64,000 bases of DNA, taken from positions 62,001 to 126,000 of the forward strand of contig NZ_VOHJ01000002.1 of assembly GCF_007923255.1 (NCBI RefSeq). Direction: 5' to 3'. Source of the DNA: Vulcaniibacterium thermophilum. GTDB lineage: Bacteria; Pseudomonadota; Gammaproteobacteria; Xanthomonadales; Xanthomonadaceae. The notes below the pieces were generated by a model. That model made no database searches. It was given only the letters and a program-made list of their open reading frames with translations, and was not told the origin of the DNA. The position numbers and the translations under genes are program-made. Positions 43,953 through 52,464 of this stretch are shown in pieces (positions within the stretch are counted from its first letter, which is position 1; every line of letters begins with the position of its first letter).

Positions 43953-44148
43953 GACTCCCGACTCCCGACTCCCCACTCCCGACTCCCGACTCCCGACTCC
44001 CGACTCCCGACTCCCGACTCCCGACTCCCGACTCCCGACTCCCGACTCCCGACTCCCGACTCCCGATTCCCGATTCCCGATTCCCGATTCCCGATTCCCG
44101 ACTCCCGACTCCCGATTCCCGATTCCCGATTCCCGATTCCCGACTCCC
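43953..44148. repeat. 28-unit heptamer array (GACTCCC/GATTCCC)
   Basis: Exactly 28 seven-base units without a break: 18 GACTCCC, 9 GATTCCC and 1 CACTCCC. The GATTCCC variants come in blocks of five and four. It lies between the MFS gene and the dksA terminator. As seven is not a multiple of three and no unit creates a stop, several frames stay open through it, producing spurious ORFs on both strands. Same family as 10363-10536 and the argF'/argG runs. Confidence 0.97.
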
Positions 44149-44180
44149 AAAAAACCAAAGCCCCGCCATGCGGCGGGGCC
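44148..44180 (-). terminator. Rho-independent terminator of dksA
   Basis: On the minus strand GCCCCGCC-GCAT-GGCGGGGC (44179-44160), a perfect 8-bp stem, followed by TTTGGTTTTTT. It starts 26 bp after the dksA stop and abuts the heptamer array. Confidence 0.9.
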
Positions 44181-44205
44181 TCGGGTGTGCAGCGCAACGC
44201 GGCGC

Positions 44206-45240
44206 TCAGTCGCCCATCTGCTTCTGCAGGTGCTCCCAGCGCTCCTGCGCGTCGATGGTGCGCTCGGCGGTGGGGCGCGCTTCCAGGCGGTCCAGACCGA
44301 TCTCCTCGCCGGTGTCGACGCAGTAGCCGTAATCGCCGAGGTCGATGCGCTTGAGCGTGGAATCGATCTTCGCGATCAGCTTGCGGTAACGGTCGCGCGT
44401 GCGCAGCTCCAGCGAGTTCTCGGTTTCGCGCGTGGCGCGCTCGGCCTCGTCGCCGACGTCGCGCACCTCGTCCTTGAGATTCTCGATGGTCTGCTTGGAC
44501 TCCTCGACCAGCTCGGCGCGCCAGTTCAGCAGCTTCTGGCGGAAGTACTCGAGCTGCAGCGGATTCATGTACTCCTCGTCCGCGCTCGGCTTGTATCCGG
44601 ACGGGAGGATGGGACGGCCGGTGGCCTCGTCGATTTCGTAGGGCACTACCTTGTACTTCGTCTTGGGTTGCGGTTCGGCCGGTCGGGCGGCGACCGCCAC
44701 CGCGACACGGCCGTTGGTGGGGACGCCAGCCGCAGGCTTGGTCGCCACCGCGGGCGCGCTCGGCGCCTTGGCGGGCTGCGCCTTGGCCGGCGCGCTCCGG
44801 GCGGCCTGGGCCTCGACCTTGCGCGGCTCGGCGGCCTTGGATTCGGTCGGCGCCTTCGCCGGCGCCGGCGCGGCCGGGCGGCTCGCGGACTTGGCCGCCG
44901 GCGTCGGCCGGGCGGCCTTGGCGGCCGGTGCCGCGGTCTTCTTCGGTGCGGGCGCCGGTGCAGCCTTCGCAGCGACGACGGCCTTCTTGACCGTCTTCGC
45001 CGGCGCGGCCTTCTTCGCAACGGGCTTCTTGGCGGGTGCGGCCTTCCTGGCGGGTGCGGCCTTCTTCGCCGCCGGCTTGGCCGCCTTCTTCGCGACCGGC
45101 TTGGACACCGCCTTCCTGACCGCCGGTTTGGCGGCCGGCTTCTTGGCTGCGGTCCTGGCAGGAGCCGCCTTCTTCGCCGCCGGCTTGGCGACCTTCTTGG
45201 CGGCCTTCACAGGCTTCTTTGCGGTCTTCTTGGCTGCCAC
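44206..45240 (-). CDS. dksA: DksA/TraR-family RNA polymerase-binding protein with histone-like extension
   Basis: A 344-residue protein, more than twice the length of E. coli DksA (151). Residues 1-190 are a Lys/Ala/Pro-rich tract with KKA/AKK motifs like histone H1 or AlgP. The DksA part (about 205-344) has a coiled coil ([40 protein letters not shown] with the acidic tip) and a C-terminal globular part [18 protein letters not shown]. Of the four zinc cysteines only one is left. It modulates rRNA and amino-acid promoters with ppGpp (family knowledge). GTG start; a GAGG lies 11 bp upstream. Confidence 0.9.
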   Translation of the reverse strand: MAAKKTAKKPVKAAKKVAKPAAKKAAPARTAAKKPAAKPAVRKAVSKPVAKKAAKPAAKKAAPARKAAPAKKPVAKKAAPAKTVKKAVVAAKAAPAPAPKKTAAPAAKAARPTPAAKSASRPAAPAPAKAPTESKAAEPRKVEAQAARSAPAKAQPAKAPSAPAVATKPAAGVPTNGRVAVAVAARPAEPQPKTKYKVVPYEIDEATGRPILPSGYKPSADEEYMNPLQLEYFRQKLLNWRAELVEESKQTIENLKDEVRDVGDEAERATRETENSLELRTRDRYRKLIAKIDSTLKRIDLGDYGYCVDTGEEIGLDRLEARPTAERTIDAQERWEHLQKQMGD

Positions 45241-45346
45241 GAGAGGCGTTTCCTCTTTGTTCCCTTGTGACGGGAAAGCGCGCTGTTATACCCTGCCGCG
45301 GCACCTGCGGCAACCGCGATCAGAAGCTTGGCGGCATGAACGAATC

Positions 45347-45565
45347 GTGATCGGGCGACTGCTCATTCTTCTGCTTCGCGCCTACAAGCGCGCGCTCAGT
45401 CCGCTGCTCGGTCCGCGCTGCCGCTTCCACCCGACGTGCTCGGAATACGCCATGCAGGCGATCGCCCGTTTCGGCGCGCTCAAGGGCGGTTGGCTGGCGA
45501 CGCGCCGCGTCCTGCGTTGCCATCCGCTGCATCCGGGCGGGCACGATCCCGTGCCGCCTCCCTGA
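45347..45565 (+). CDS. yidD: Membrane protein insertion efficiency factor YidD
   Basis: A 72-residue YidD with [25 protein letters not shown] (about 10-34), [18 protein letters not shown] and the conserved cysteines. It helps YidC-dependent membrane insertion. The family normally starts right at the IGRLLILLL helix, so GTG 45347 is used. A four-codon ATG frame (45336-45350) overlaps this GTG as GTGA, probably by chance. Unusually it is next to dksA rather than in the rnpA-yidC region. Confidence 0.9.
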   Translation: MIGRLLILLLRAYKRALSPLLGPRCRFHPTCSEYAMQAIARFGALKGGWLATRRVLRCHPLHPGGHDPVPPP

Positions 45566-45667
45566 GGCCGACGCATGCCGTCCGCATCGCGCGCCGAACG
45601 CCTGCAGCCCGACGGGCACGCTTCCCGCCACGTCGACGCGGTTTGCGCGGGCGAGCGTGGCGACGCG

Positions 45668-46549
45668 ATGCGTGCCTTGCGGGCCCGAAAGAATCCCGTG
45701 CGCGCGCCGTTCGCCGCGATGCTGGCGGTAGGACTCGCGGCCTGTGCGAGCGTCGCGCCCGCCCCTTCCACGCAGGTTCCGACCTCGGCTCGGCCGGTGG
45801 CGACCTTGCCCGACGAGGCGCCGCAGGGCGCGCTGGTGGTCGGGCGCGCCGCACCCGGCAGCCGCGTGCTGCTTGCGGGACGGCCGCTGCGGGTGGGCCC
45901 GGACGGCACGTTCGTGTTCGGCGTGGCGCGCGATGCCGTCGAACCGCTGAGCGTCGTCATCGAACCCGCCGACGGCGCGCCGCAGCGCATCGACGTTGCC
46001 GTGCGCCCGCGCGAATGGCCGGAAGAGCGCGTGGACGGCGTGCCGCCGCAGACGGTCGAACCGCCGCCGGAGATCGCCGCGCGTATCCGCGAGGAGCAGG
46101 CGCGGGTGGCGGCGGCGCGCGAGCGCGACGACGACCGGCTCGACTTCCTGCAACCGTTCGTGTGGCCGGTCGAGGGCCGCATCAGCGGCCGGTTCGGCCA
46201 CCGCCGCGTCTACAACGGCGTGCCCGGCGCGCCGCATTCCGGGATGGACATCGCCGCCGCCGAAGGCACGCCGGTGCGCGCGCCGGCAGCCGGCATCGTC
46301 ACCTTCGCCGATCCCGGGCTGTATCTCACCGGCGGCACCGTGGTGCTCGACCACGGTTTCGGCGTCAGCTCCAACTTCCTGCACCTGTCGCGGATCGACG
46401 TGCGGGTGGGCCAGCGCGTCGAGCAAGGGCAGACGCTCGGCGCGGTCGGCGCCACCGGCCGCGCGACCGGTCCGCACCTGCACTGGGGCATGAACTGGTT
46501 CGAGGTGCGGATCGATCCGCTGCTGGTGCTGGAGCGCGGCGCGCGCTGA
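45668..46549 (+). CDS. M23-family (LytM) endopeptidase lipoprotein
   Basis: A 293-residue protein with a lipobox LAACAS (Cys 26), a beta-sandwich N-domain (GRAAPGSRVLLAGRPLRVGPDG, about 60-85), a helical linker (IAARIREEQARVAAARERD) and a C-terminal LytM domain. The domain has GRFGHRRVYNG, the zinc residues HSGMD (about 209-213) and HLHWG. All zinc ligands appear present, so it may cut peptidoglycan cross-links in the periplasm. The frame opens at 45575, but ATG 45668 is the start that precedes the signal sequence. Confidence 0.9.
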   Translation: MRALRARKNPVRAPFAAMLAVGLAACASVAPAPSTQVPTSARPVATLPDEAPQGALVVGRAAPGSRVLLAGRPLRVGPDGTFVFGVARDAVEPLSVVIEPADGAPQRIDVAVRPREWPEERVDGVPPQTVEPPPEIAARIREEQARVAAARERDDDRLDFLQPFVWPVEGRISGRFGHRRVYNGVPGAPHSGMDIAAAEGTPVRAPAAGIVTFADPGLYLTGGTVVLDHGFGVSSNFLHLSRIDVRVGQRVEQGQTLGAVGATGRATGPHLHWGMNWFEVRIDPLLVLERGAR

Positions 46550-46562
46550 GCGCGCCTTGCGC

Positions 46563-47501
46563 TCAGCCGACCGCGTCCGCCGGCACCGGCGATGCCGCTC
46601 CGCTCAGGCGGCCGATGCGCATGAGAGACGGCGAACTTGCCAGATCCAGCGGCGTGACCAGCTTGGGATTCGGATTCGGCACCGGCAGCGGCGGCGTGGC
46701 TGCCAGGATCGGCGTCGCGGCGGATGCGGACAGGCCCAGGCGGGCGCGCGCGGCCGCGAGGCTGTCTGCCAGTTCGTCGTCGGCCGGTGCGAGGTCGGCC
46801 GCGGTCGCAACACGCTCCGCCGCCTCGCCGCCGGTCTGCGCGGCCACCGCCGCCAGCGCCTGCCTGCGCTTGGGATGCAGCAGCGGCCACACCTCGTCCC
46901 ACAGCGCCTTCCAGTCGATTTTCGGAAACGGCGCGGTGCCGCGCGGTTCGAGCACCACGGTCGGCGCCAGCCGCCCGCGCGGTTGCGCATCGCACTCGGC
47001 GAAGCTGCGGTAGACCACTTCGCTGCAGACCATGTGCGAGGGATCGTTGCGCACCAGATGATCGAGCGCCTCGCGCACCACCAGCCGCGCGAGCCAGTGC
47101 GAGGGCAGCTTGCCGCGCACGGCGACCAGCACGCCGAGCGTGGCGAGGCGGTCGAGCGGATACGGCACGCCCAGCAGCGAAACGGCGTGCGCGAGGACCG
47201 CGGCGCGATCGCCATCCGGCAGCGGCCGGCCGTCCGCGTCGTGAGGACGGAACAGGTCCACGAACGGGTAATTGTCGTGGTCGTTCAGGCGCTGCATGAG
47301 CGGATAGCGCCGGACCCCGTGCGCCGCGGCCTCGATCAGATCGCCATCGTCGGCCACCAGCGCGGCGTGGCTGTAGATGCTGTCGCCGCACCAGGCGATC
47401 AGCGCCGACAGCGGGCCCTCGCCCAGCATCAGCAGCACGTCGCCGGGCATGGGATCGCGGGACGAGGCGGCGGGCGCTTCGGGATTCGGGCAGGACGTCA
47501 T
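46563..47501 (-). CDS. Papain-like (YiiX/NlpC-P60 permuted type) protein
   Basis: A 312-residue protein. GDVLLMLGEGPLSALIAWCG..YSHAALVADDG (about 20-52) and HMVCSEVVYRSF (about 155-166) are the His and Cys parts of circularly permuted papain-fold enzymes. These work on amide or ester bonds of lipids, peptidoglycan or ubiquitin-like targets. The last 100 residues are an Ala-rich tail without known domains. There is no signal peptide. Its ATG overlaps the stop of the membrane diguanylate cyclase upstream (ATGA), so the pair is translationally coupled. Confidence 0.72.
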   Translation of the reverse strand: MTSCPNPEAPAASSRDPMPGDVLLMLGEGPLSALIAWCGDSIYSHAALVADDGDLIEAAAHGVRRYPLMQRLNDHDNYPFVDLFRPHDADGRPLPDGDRAAVLAHAVSLLGVPYPLDRLATLGVLVAVRGKLPSHWLARLVVREALDHLVRNDPSHMVCSEVVYRSFAECDAQPRGRLAPTVVLEPRGTAPFPKIDWKALWDEVWPLLHPKRRQALAAVAAQTGGEAAERVATAADLAPADDELADSLAAARARLGLSASAATPILAATPPLPVPNPNPKLVTPLDLASSPSLMRIGRLSGAASPVPADAVG

Positions 47502-49186
47502 GTCGCTTCTCCGGTGGCTTCCAGGGATTCCTGCGCGCTGACGCGGTTGCGCCCCGCGCTCTTGCTGCGATACAGCGCGCCGTCGGCGCGTTCGAGCAGG
47601 CGCTCGACGCCCTCGCCGGGGACGTACTCGGCCACGCCGATGCTGAGCGTGCTCGGCAGCCGCAGGTCGTCCAGCGCCAGCGGGCGGCACGCCACCGCCT
47701 CGCGCATGCGTTCGGCGATGCGCCCCGCTTCCGACAGCGTGGTGTCCGGCATCAGCACCAGCAGCTCGTCGCCGCCGTAGCGCGCGAGCACGTCGCTGCC
47801 GCGCAGCACGTTGCGGATACGCAGGCTGACGTAGCGCAGGCACTGGTCGCCGACGTTGTGGCCGTGGGTGTCGTTGATGCGCTTGAAGTGGTCGATGTCG
47901 ACGAAGGCCACGCACAGCGGTCGGCCATTGGCCTCGGCATCGGCCACCTCCTGGGCGAGGCGGCCGTCGATCGCATGCCGCGTGTAGGCGCCGGTGAGCG
48001 CGTCGAAGGTCGCGCGCCGGCTGGCCTCGTCTCGGTCGCGGCGCAGCTCGAGTAGCTTGTCGGAGAGGCCGATGGTCAGCAGCACGCCGCCGAAGGCGTA
48101 GCTGACCGAAATCATCTGGTCGATGCCTGTCCAGTCCTGCAGCAGGCCGAACGGCTGCGCGGCGCGCAGGCTGATCGTCACCAGCACCGGCAGCCATCCG
48201 ACCGTGAGGTAGCGTGCGGCTCGATTGCCTGCCCACAGACTGGTCAGCGACGCCGACAACACGGCCAGGGCGACGACCGGCAGCACGGCGTTGAACACCG
48301 GCACGTTCAGGGCAGAAGGCGACACCAGATTCGCCAGCGTCAGGCCGACGGCAATCCATGTCAGCCACGCGAACAGCCGGTCGTGGCGCGGCGCGTACTG
48401 CTGCAGGTCGAGGTAGCGCCGGAAGAACAGGCAGGAGGCGACCAAACCGGCAGCGGCGGCCACGCGTGCCGGCTGCGGGCCACTTCCGAACAGGCGGCCC
48501 AGGCCCGGCACGGCGCGCAGCTCACCGCCCATGCCGGCACTGAACAGCACGACGAACAGCAGCAGAAGCGCGAGATACACGAAGCTGCGGTCGCCGACTC
48601 CGATCCAGTAGGTGAGCGCCAGGACGACCAGCACAAGCGTGGCGGCGAGGATGGCCGCTCGCCAGGCGGCGTGGCGCAGGTCGCCCTCCTGGACCTGCGC
48701 GCGCGTTTCGATGGCGATCTTGACCGGCACCGGGCTTGGCATGGTGACGCGCAGGTAGATCGGCTGGCCGGGCTGCAACCCGTCGGGCAGCGGCACCACC
48801 AGCGCGCGCGTGGAATGGCGAGGGTCCGAATCGCGCCCGTACAACGCGTGCCGCGTCGGCGTCGCGCGGCCCGGCACCCAGGCCTCGACCACGGTATGGC
48901 GCGGCGACAGCAGCAGCAGATGCGGCTCGCTCGCGGCCGGCCTCGGCACCGTGCTCCGCACGCGCCACCAGACCGCGCTCGGTCCCCGCTGCTGGATCAC
49001 GGCGGGCTTCTCGGCGGGCACGAAGCGCGCATCGTGCAGGCCAGCGACCACCTCCGCGGCAGTCGCGCTCGGTTCGTCCAGACGGTCCACCTGCACCGTC
49101 GCGCCGGCAGCCGCCGCCATGCCGGCCGCGTGAAGCAGCAGCAACGCCAGTGCCGCGCGCATCAACCGTGGAAATGTCCCCAGCAC
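47498..49186 (-). CDS. Membrane diguanylate cyclase with 7TMR-DISM-type sensor
   Basis: A 562-residue protein: signal peptide, a periplasmic beta domain (about 20-160, with VWWRVRS, GRDSDPRHSTRALVVPLPDGL, PIYLRVT, as in 7TMR-DISMED2), seven membrane helices (about 170-370), a short coil and a GGDEF domain. The active site is GGDEL, with the feedback site RGSD five residues before it. It senses a periplasmic, perhaps carbohydrate, ligand and makes c-di-GMP (family knowledge). The start is set at GTG 49186 because GGGGAGGGGAGC precedes it; ATG at 49225, 49207 or 49162 are in frame. Coupled to the papain-like gene. Confidence 0.88.
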   Translation of the reverse strand: MLGTFPRLMRAALALLLLHAAGMAAAAGATVQVDRLDEPSATAAEVVAGLHDARFVPAEKPAVIQQRGPSAVWWRVRSTVPRPAASEPHLLLLSPRHTVVEAWVPGRATPTRHALYGRDSDPRHSTRALVVPLPDGLQPGQPIYLRVTMPSPVPVKIAIETRAQVQEGDLRHAAWRAAILAATLVLVVLALTYWIGVGDRSFVYLALLLLFVVLFSAGMGGELRAVPGLGRLFGSGPQPARVAAAAGLVASCLFFRRYLDLQQYAPRHDRLFAWLTWIAVGLTLANLVSPSALNVPVFNAVLPVVALAVLSASLTSLWAGNRAARYLTVGWLPVLVTISLRAAQPFGLLQDWTGIDQMISVSYAFGGVLLTIGLSDKLLELRRDRDEASRRATFDALTGAYTRHAIDGRLAQEVADAEANGRPLCVAFVDIDHFKRINDTHGHNVGDQCLRYVSLRIRNVLRGSDVLARYGGDELLVLMPDTTLSEAGRIAERMREAVACRPLALDDLRLPSTLSIGVAEYVPGEGVERLLERADGALYRSKSAGRNRVSAQESLEATGEAT

Positions 49187-49234
49187 GCTCCCCTCCCCAA
49201 CGGCCATCCTAGCGCGAACGGCCATCGCCGGACG

Positions 49235-50158
49235 TCAGGCCCGACGCCCGCTCACCCGTGCCACGGCGTCGTGCGCGTGCAGGCTCTCGAAATGCGCGAC
49301 CTCGACTTCGAAGCGCTCGACGCGTTCGTCGCCGCTCAACGCGGCGGCGACGCGGCGGGCGGCGTCCTCGCAGAACATCAGGTTGTCGGCGTTGAGGCGG
49401 GCGAAGGCCTGTTCGTCCTCGCGCTTGACCGCGGTCTGCACTGGGGTGCCGAGCGCCTGCTCGATGCGGTCGATCAGTGCGGTGACCGGCAGCTCGTCGA
49501 AGCACGGGCGAAGCTCGACGCGCACGTCGGCGCGGCTGCGCTGCGCGTGCGGGGTGGCGGCCAGGCCGCGCTCGGAGGCCAGCCACTCGGCGACCGCCGG
49601 CGGCGACAGCGGGCGGGCGGCGGCGAAATCGGCGAGGAAGCGTTCGGCGTTGAGCTGGCGCGACAGCGCGGCGGAGGCCGGACACGTGCTGGAGTAATCG
49701 ACCGCGACCCGCAACGCCAGCTTCAGATGTCCGCCGACGAGCTGGGCGTCGATCTCCACCGGATACCGCTTCCAGCCCGCATGCGCGCTGGCCAGGGCGG
49801 GACGCAGCAGCAGGTGCTCGAAGCGCAGGGTCAGGCGCGCGGCGTCGGACAGTTCGCCCTGCGTCTCCACCAGCGTCTGCAGCACGCGGCGCAGGCCGGC
49901 CGGCGTCATCGGCTCATCGCCGAACGCGTCCTGCAGCGCCAGGTACAGCCGCGACATGTGGATGCCGCGCGCCTCGGCACGACGCAGGTTGACGGCCACG
50001 TCGGCCGAGGCGGCCACCCGCACCGTGCCGCCCTGCCCCGTCGCGACCGCGACCGGCAACGCGAGGTTGGCCATGCCGACCCAGTCCAGCGGGCGCGCCA
50101 ACGCGACCGCGTCGGCGGCGACGTCGGGCAGGGAGCGGGGCGTGGGGGCCTGGGTCAC
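49235..50158 (-). CDS. folE2: GTP cyclohydrolase FolE2 (type IB)
   Basis: A 307-residue enzyme that opens GTP to dihydroneopterin triphosphate for folate synthesis, using metals other than zinc. It has the active-site cysteine in STCPAS (C159), the glutamate/His elements RGIHMSRLY (about 65-73), and the late NLMFCEDAARR and HFESLHAHDA blocks. GTG start at 50158. It is monocistronic, with 48 bp to the start of the diguanylate cyclase. Confidence 0.93.
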   Translation of the reverse strand: MTQAPTPRSLPDVAADAVALARPLDWVGMANLALPVAVATGQGGTVRVAASADVAVNLRRAEARGIHMSRLYLALQDAFGDEPMTPAGLRRVLQTLVETQGELSDAARLTLRFEHLLLRPALASAHAGWKRYPVEIDAQLVGGHLKLALRVAVDYSSTCPASAALSRQLNAERFLADFAAARPLSPPAVAEWLASERGLAATPHAQRSRADVRVELRPCFDELPVTALIDRIEQALGTPVQTAVKREDEQAFARLNADNLMFCEDAARRVAAALSGDERVERFEVEVAHFESLHAHDAVARVSGRRA

Positions 50159-50310
50159 GTCGGTTCCTGGAGGCGGCGGCCCTGCGGCCGGCCGAGCGGG
50201 ACGCGCATTGTACCGGCCGTCGAGCGGCGGGCCGGTGTCACGGCGGGAACGTTCAGTCCGCGGGGGTCGGGGTCGCGGCTGTAGCCGCTCCTGGCGGAAA
50301 AGGACGGCGT

Positions 50311-51027
50311 TCAGCCGCGCGCGATCGCGCCGCGCCAGGCGGACCAGAGCGCGCGCGGCGGCGAGAGCGGCTGCGCCGGGTCCGGCTGCCGCAGACGCGC
50401 CTGCGACAGGCGGAGCCAGATGCCGCGCGGGCGTGCGGCGCGCTGGGCGCGCAGGCGATCGTGCAGCTCGCGCGCCCAGGCCGCGCGGGCGCCGTCGCCG
50501 TGATCGAGGCTCCAGCGCACGGGCACGGCATCGTCCGGATGATGCGCCAGCCGCAGGTACAGCAACGACAGCGCGAGCGCCTCCGGTGCGGGACGCATGT
50601 CGAACAACGCGGCCTCGGCCTGCGCGGCCGCTTCGGCGAACGGCTGCAACAGCGCCAGCGCCTGGCTGGCGTCGTGGGCGCGCGTCCGGCTCTCCGCCAG
50701 CGCCGGCACGGCTTGGGCGAGCGCCGCCCACGGCGCCGGCAGACGCTGCAGCGCCAGCGCGAGCGGATGCCGGCGCATGCCTGCCGACCAGCCCTGCAGT
50801 TCCTCCTGCCACCAAGCCAGTTTGGCCTCGCCCGGGCGCGCGTCGCGCCCGCCCCACGCGGCGTCGGTGAGCTCCTGCAGCAGCGTGGCCCAGGCGAGAG
50901 CCGCCTGGCGGTGCGGCGGCGGCACGAACACCTCCGCGATCGGCCATTCCGGCCAGCGTCCGCGCCACTTGTCGAGGAAGCTCGCCAGCGCCGGATCGGG
51001 CGCGGACGGGGCGCCGGCGGCGTTCAT
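50311..51027 (-). CDS. Squalene/phytoene synthase-like protein, probably without catalysis
   Basis: A 238-residue protein. LQELTDAAWGGRDARPGEAKLAWWQEEL and GMRRHPLALAL (about 46-92) follow the pattern of the isoprenoid synthase HH family (squalene/phytoene synthases, NDUFAF6). The Asp-rich metal motifs (DxxxD) of active enzymes are absent, and it is shorter than the usual 270-300. It may be an assembly factor-like or degenerate member. Its ATG overlaps the gph stop (ATGA), placing it fourth in the mtaD-ubiG-gph operon. Confidence 0.7.
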   Translation of the reverse strand: MNAAGAPSAPDPALASFLDKWRGRWPEWPIAEVFVPPPHRQAALAWATLLQELTDAAWGGRDARPGEAKLAWWQEELQGWSAGMRRHPLALALQRLPAPWAALAQAVPALAESRTRAHDASQALALLQPFAEAAAQAEAALFDMRPAPEALALSLLYLRLAHHPDDAVPVRWSLDHGDGARAAWARELHDRLRAQRAARPRGIWLRLSQARLRQPDPAQPLSPPRALWSAWRGAIARG

Positions 51028-51713
51028 CGCGCAGGCCACCTCGCCGGATCGGCCAGCGCCGCCGGCGTGTCGATCATGACGTCGCCCTGCCACGCGATCG
51101 GGTCGTCCTCGGCCAGCCGGTAGCCCCACAGCGCCACGACCGACGGCATGCCGGCCGCGCGCGCGGCGACGATGTCGCGCTCGTCGTCGCCGACGTACAC
51201 GCAGGCCGACGGCGCGACGCCGAGCCGCTCGGCCGCCACGGTCAGCGGCAGCGGGTCGGGCTTGCGCGCGGTCAGCGTGTCGCCGCCGATCAGCACCGCG
51301 CAGCGCGACTGCCATCCCAGCAGCGGCAGCAGCAGACGCGCGAGGTACTCGGGCTTGTTGGTGACGATGCCCCAGCGGCTGCCGGCGGCCTCCAGTGCGC
51401 CCAGCATCGCCTCGACGCCGTCGAACGGCGCGCCGTGGCGACCGAGCTCGCGCTGGTACACCGCCAGGAACTCGGGTACCCAGCTCTCGCGGGTTTCCAC
51501 CGCCACGTCCGCGAACGCCGCCGCGAGCATCGCGCGCGCGCCTTTCGACACGTGCGGCCGCAGCGCATCGAGCGCGATCGGGCCGCGCCCGCGCTCGGCG
51601 CGCATGGCGTTCACCGTCGCCAGCATGTCCGGGGCGCTGTCGAGCAACGTGCCGTCGAGATCGAACAGGGCGACGTCGGGGAAGCGGGCGCCGGGTTTCA
51701 GACGGGCTTGCAT
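51024..51713 (-). CDS. gph: Phosphoglycolate phosphatase (HAD family)
   Basis: A 229-residue HAD phosphatase: [13 protein letters not shown] (17-29), the lysine region [15 protein letters not shown] and RKPDPLPL, and the acidic [15 protein letters not shown]. It removes 2-phosphoglycolate formed during DNA 3'-end repair. In ubiG operons of relatives the same gene occupies this spot. It overlaps ubiG by 16 bp at its start and the next gene by 4 bp. Confidence 0.9.
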   Translation of the reverse strand: MQARLKPGARFPDVALFDLDGTLLDSAPDMLATVNAMRAERGRGPIALDALRPHVSKGARAMLAAAFADVAVETRESWVPEFLAVYQRELGRHGAPFDGVEAMLGALEAAGSRWGIVTNKPEYLARLLLPLLGWQSRCAVLIGGDTLTARKPDPLPLTVAAERLGVAPSACVYVGDDERDIVAARAAGMPSVVALWGYRLAEDDPIAWQGDVMIDTPAALADPARWPAR

Positions 51714-52402
51714 GCGGTGGCCAGGTAGTTGACGTCGGTGCGACGGGTGAGGCGGGCGGCGTGGCGCCAGGGCTCGTACAGCAGGCCGCTGACGTCCTCG
51801 AGCTGCAGCCCGGCCTCGCGCAGCCATGCCGCGAGCTCGGCCGGACGGATGAAGTCCTCGTAGCGGTGCGTGCCCTTCGGCAGCAGGCGGGCGACGTATT
51901 CGGCGCCGACGATGGCGAGCGCGAACGCCGCCGGGGTGCGGTTGAGGGTGGAGACGAACAGCCGCCCGCCCGGCCGCAGCAGGCGCGCGCAGGCGCGGAT
52001 CACCGAGGCCGGATCGGGCACGTGCTCGAGCATCTCCATGCAGGCAACGGCATCGAACGCGCCCGGCATCTCGCCGGCGATGTCCTCCACCGACTGCAGG
52101 CGGTAATCGACCTTGACCCCGCTCTCCAGCCCATGCAGGCGGGCGATCTTCACCAGCTCGGGCGCCAGGTCGATCGCGGTGACCTGCGCGCCTTCGCGCG
52201 CCATCGCCTCGCTCAGCAGGCCGCCGCCGCAGCCGACGTCGAGCACGCGCGCGCCGGCCAGCGGCACGCGCCCGGCGACGTAGCGCAGGCGCACCGGGTT
52301 GAGCGCGTGCAGCGGCTTCTGCGGGCCTTCGGGATCCCACCAGCGATGCGCGAGCGCGGCGAACTTGTCGAGCTCCGTCTGGCGGACGTTGGCAGGGGTC
52401 AT
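51698..52402 (-). CDS. ubiG: Ubiquinone biosynthesis O-methyltransferase
   Basis: A 234-residue SAM methyltransferase with [20 protein letters not shown] (13-32, diagnostic for UbiG), the SAM loop [13 protein letters not shown] (about 53-65), [12 protein letters not shown] and the C-terminal VNYLATA. It performs both O-methylations of ubiquinone synthesis. It is 62 bp after mtaD and overlaps gph by 16 bp. Confidence 0.95.
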   Translation of the reverse strand: MTPANVRQTELDKFAALAHRWWDPEGPQKPLHALNPVRLRYVAGRVPLAGARVLDVGCGGGLLSEAMAREGAQVTAIDLAPELVKIARLHGLESGVKVDYRLQSVEDIAGEMPGAFDAVACMEMLEHVPDPASVIRACARLLRPGGRLFVSTLNRTPAAFALAIVGAEYVARLLPKGTHRYEDFIRPAELAAWLREAGLQLEDVSGLLYEPWRHAARLTRRTDVNYLATACKPV

Positions 52403-52464
52403 GGCGGGGACGCGGTGCGGGGGACGCCAAGTCTAGCGGCAACCGCGCCCGCCGCCGGTGCCCT

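Noticed and set aside
43953-44148. Possible CRISPR array
   Set aside because: The units are seven bases with no unique spacers, and no cas genes are present.
43574-45313. Open frame of 579 codons running through the heptamer array and across dksA
   Set aside because: It exists only because the seven-base repeat has no stop in several frames; the real gene there is dksA on another frame.
45336-45350. Four-codon ATG frame overlapping the yidD GTG
   Set aside because: Far too short to call, no ribosome site, and most likely a chance overlap.
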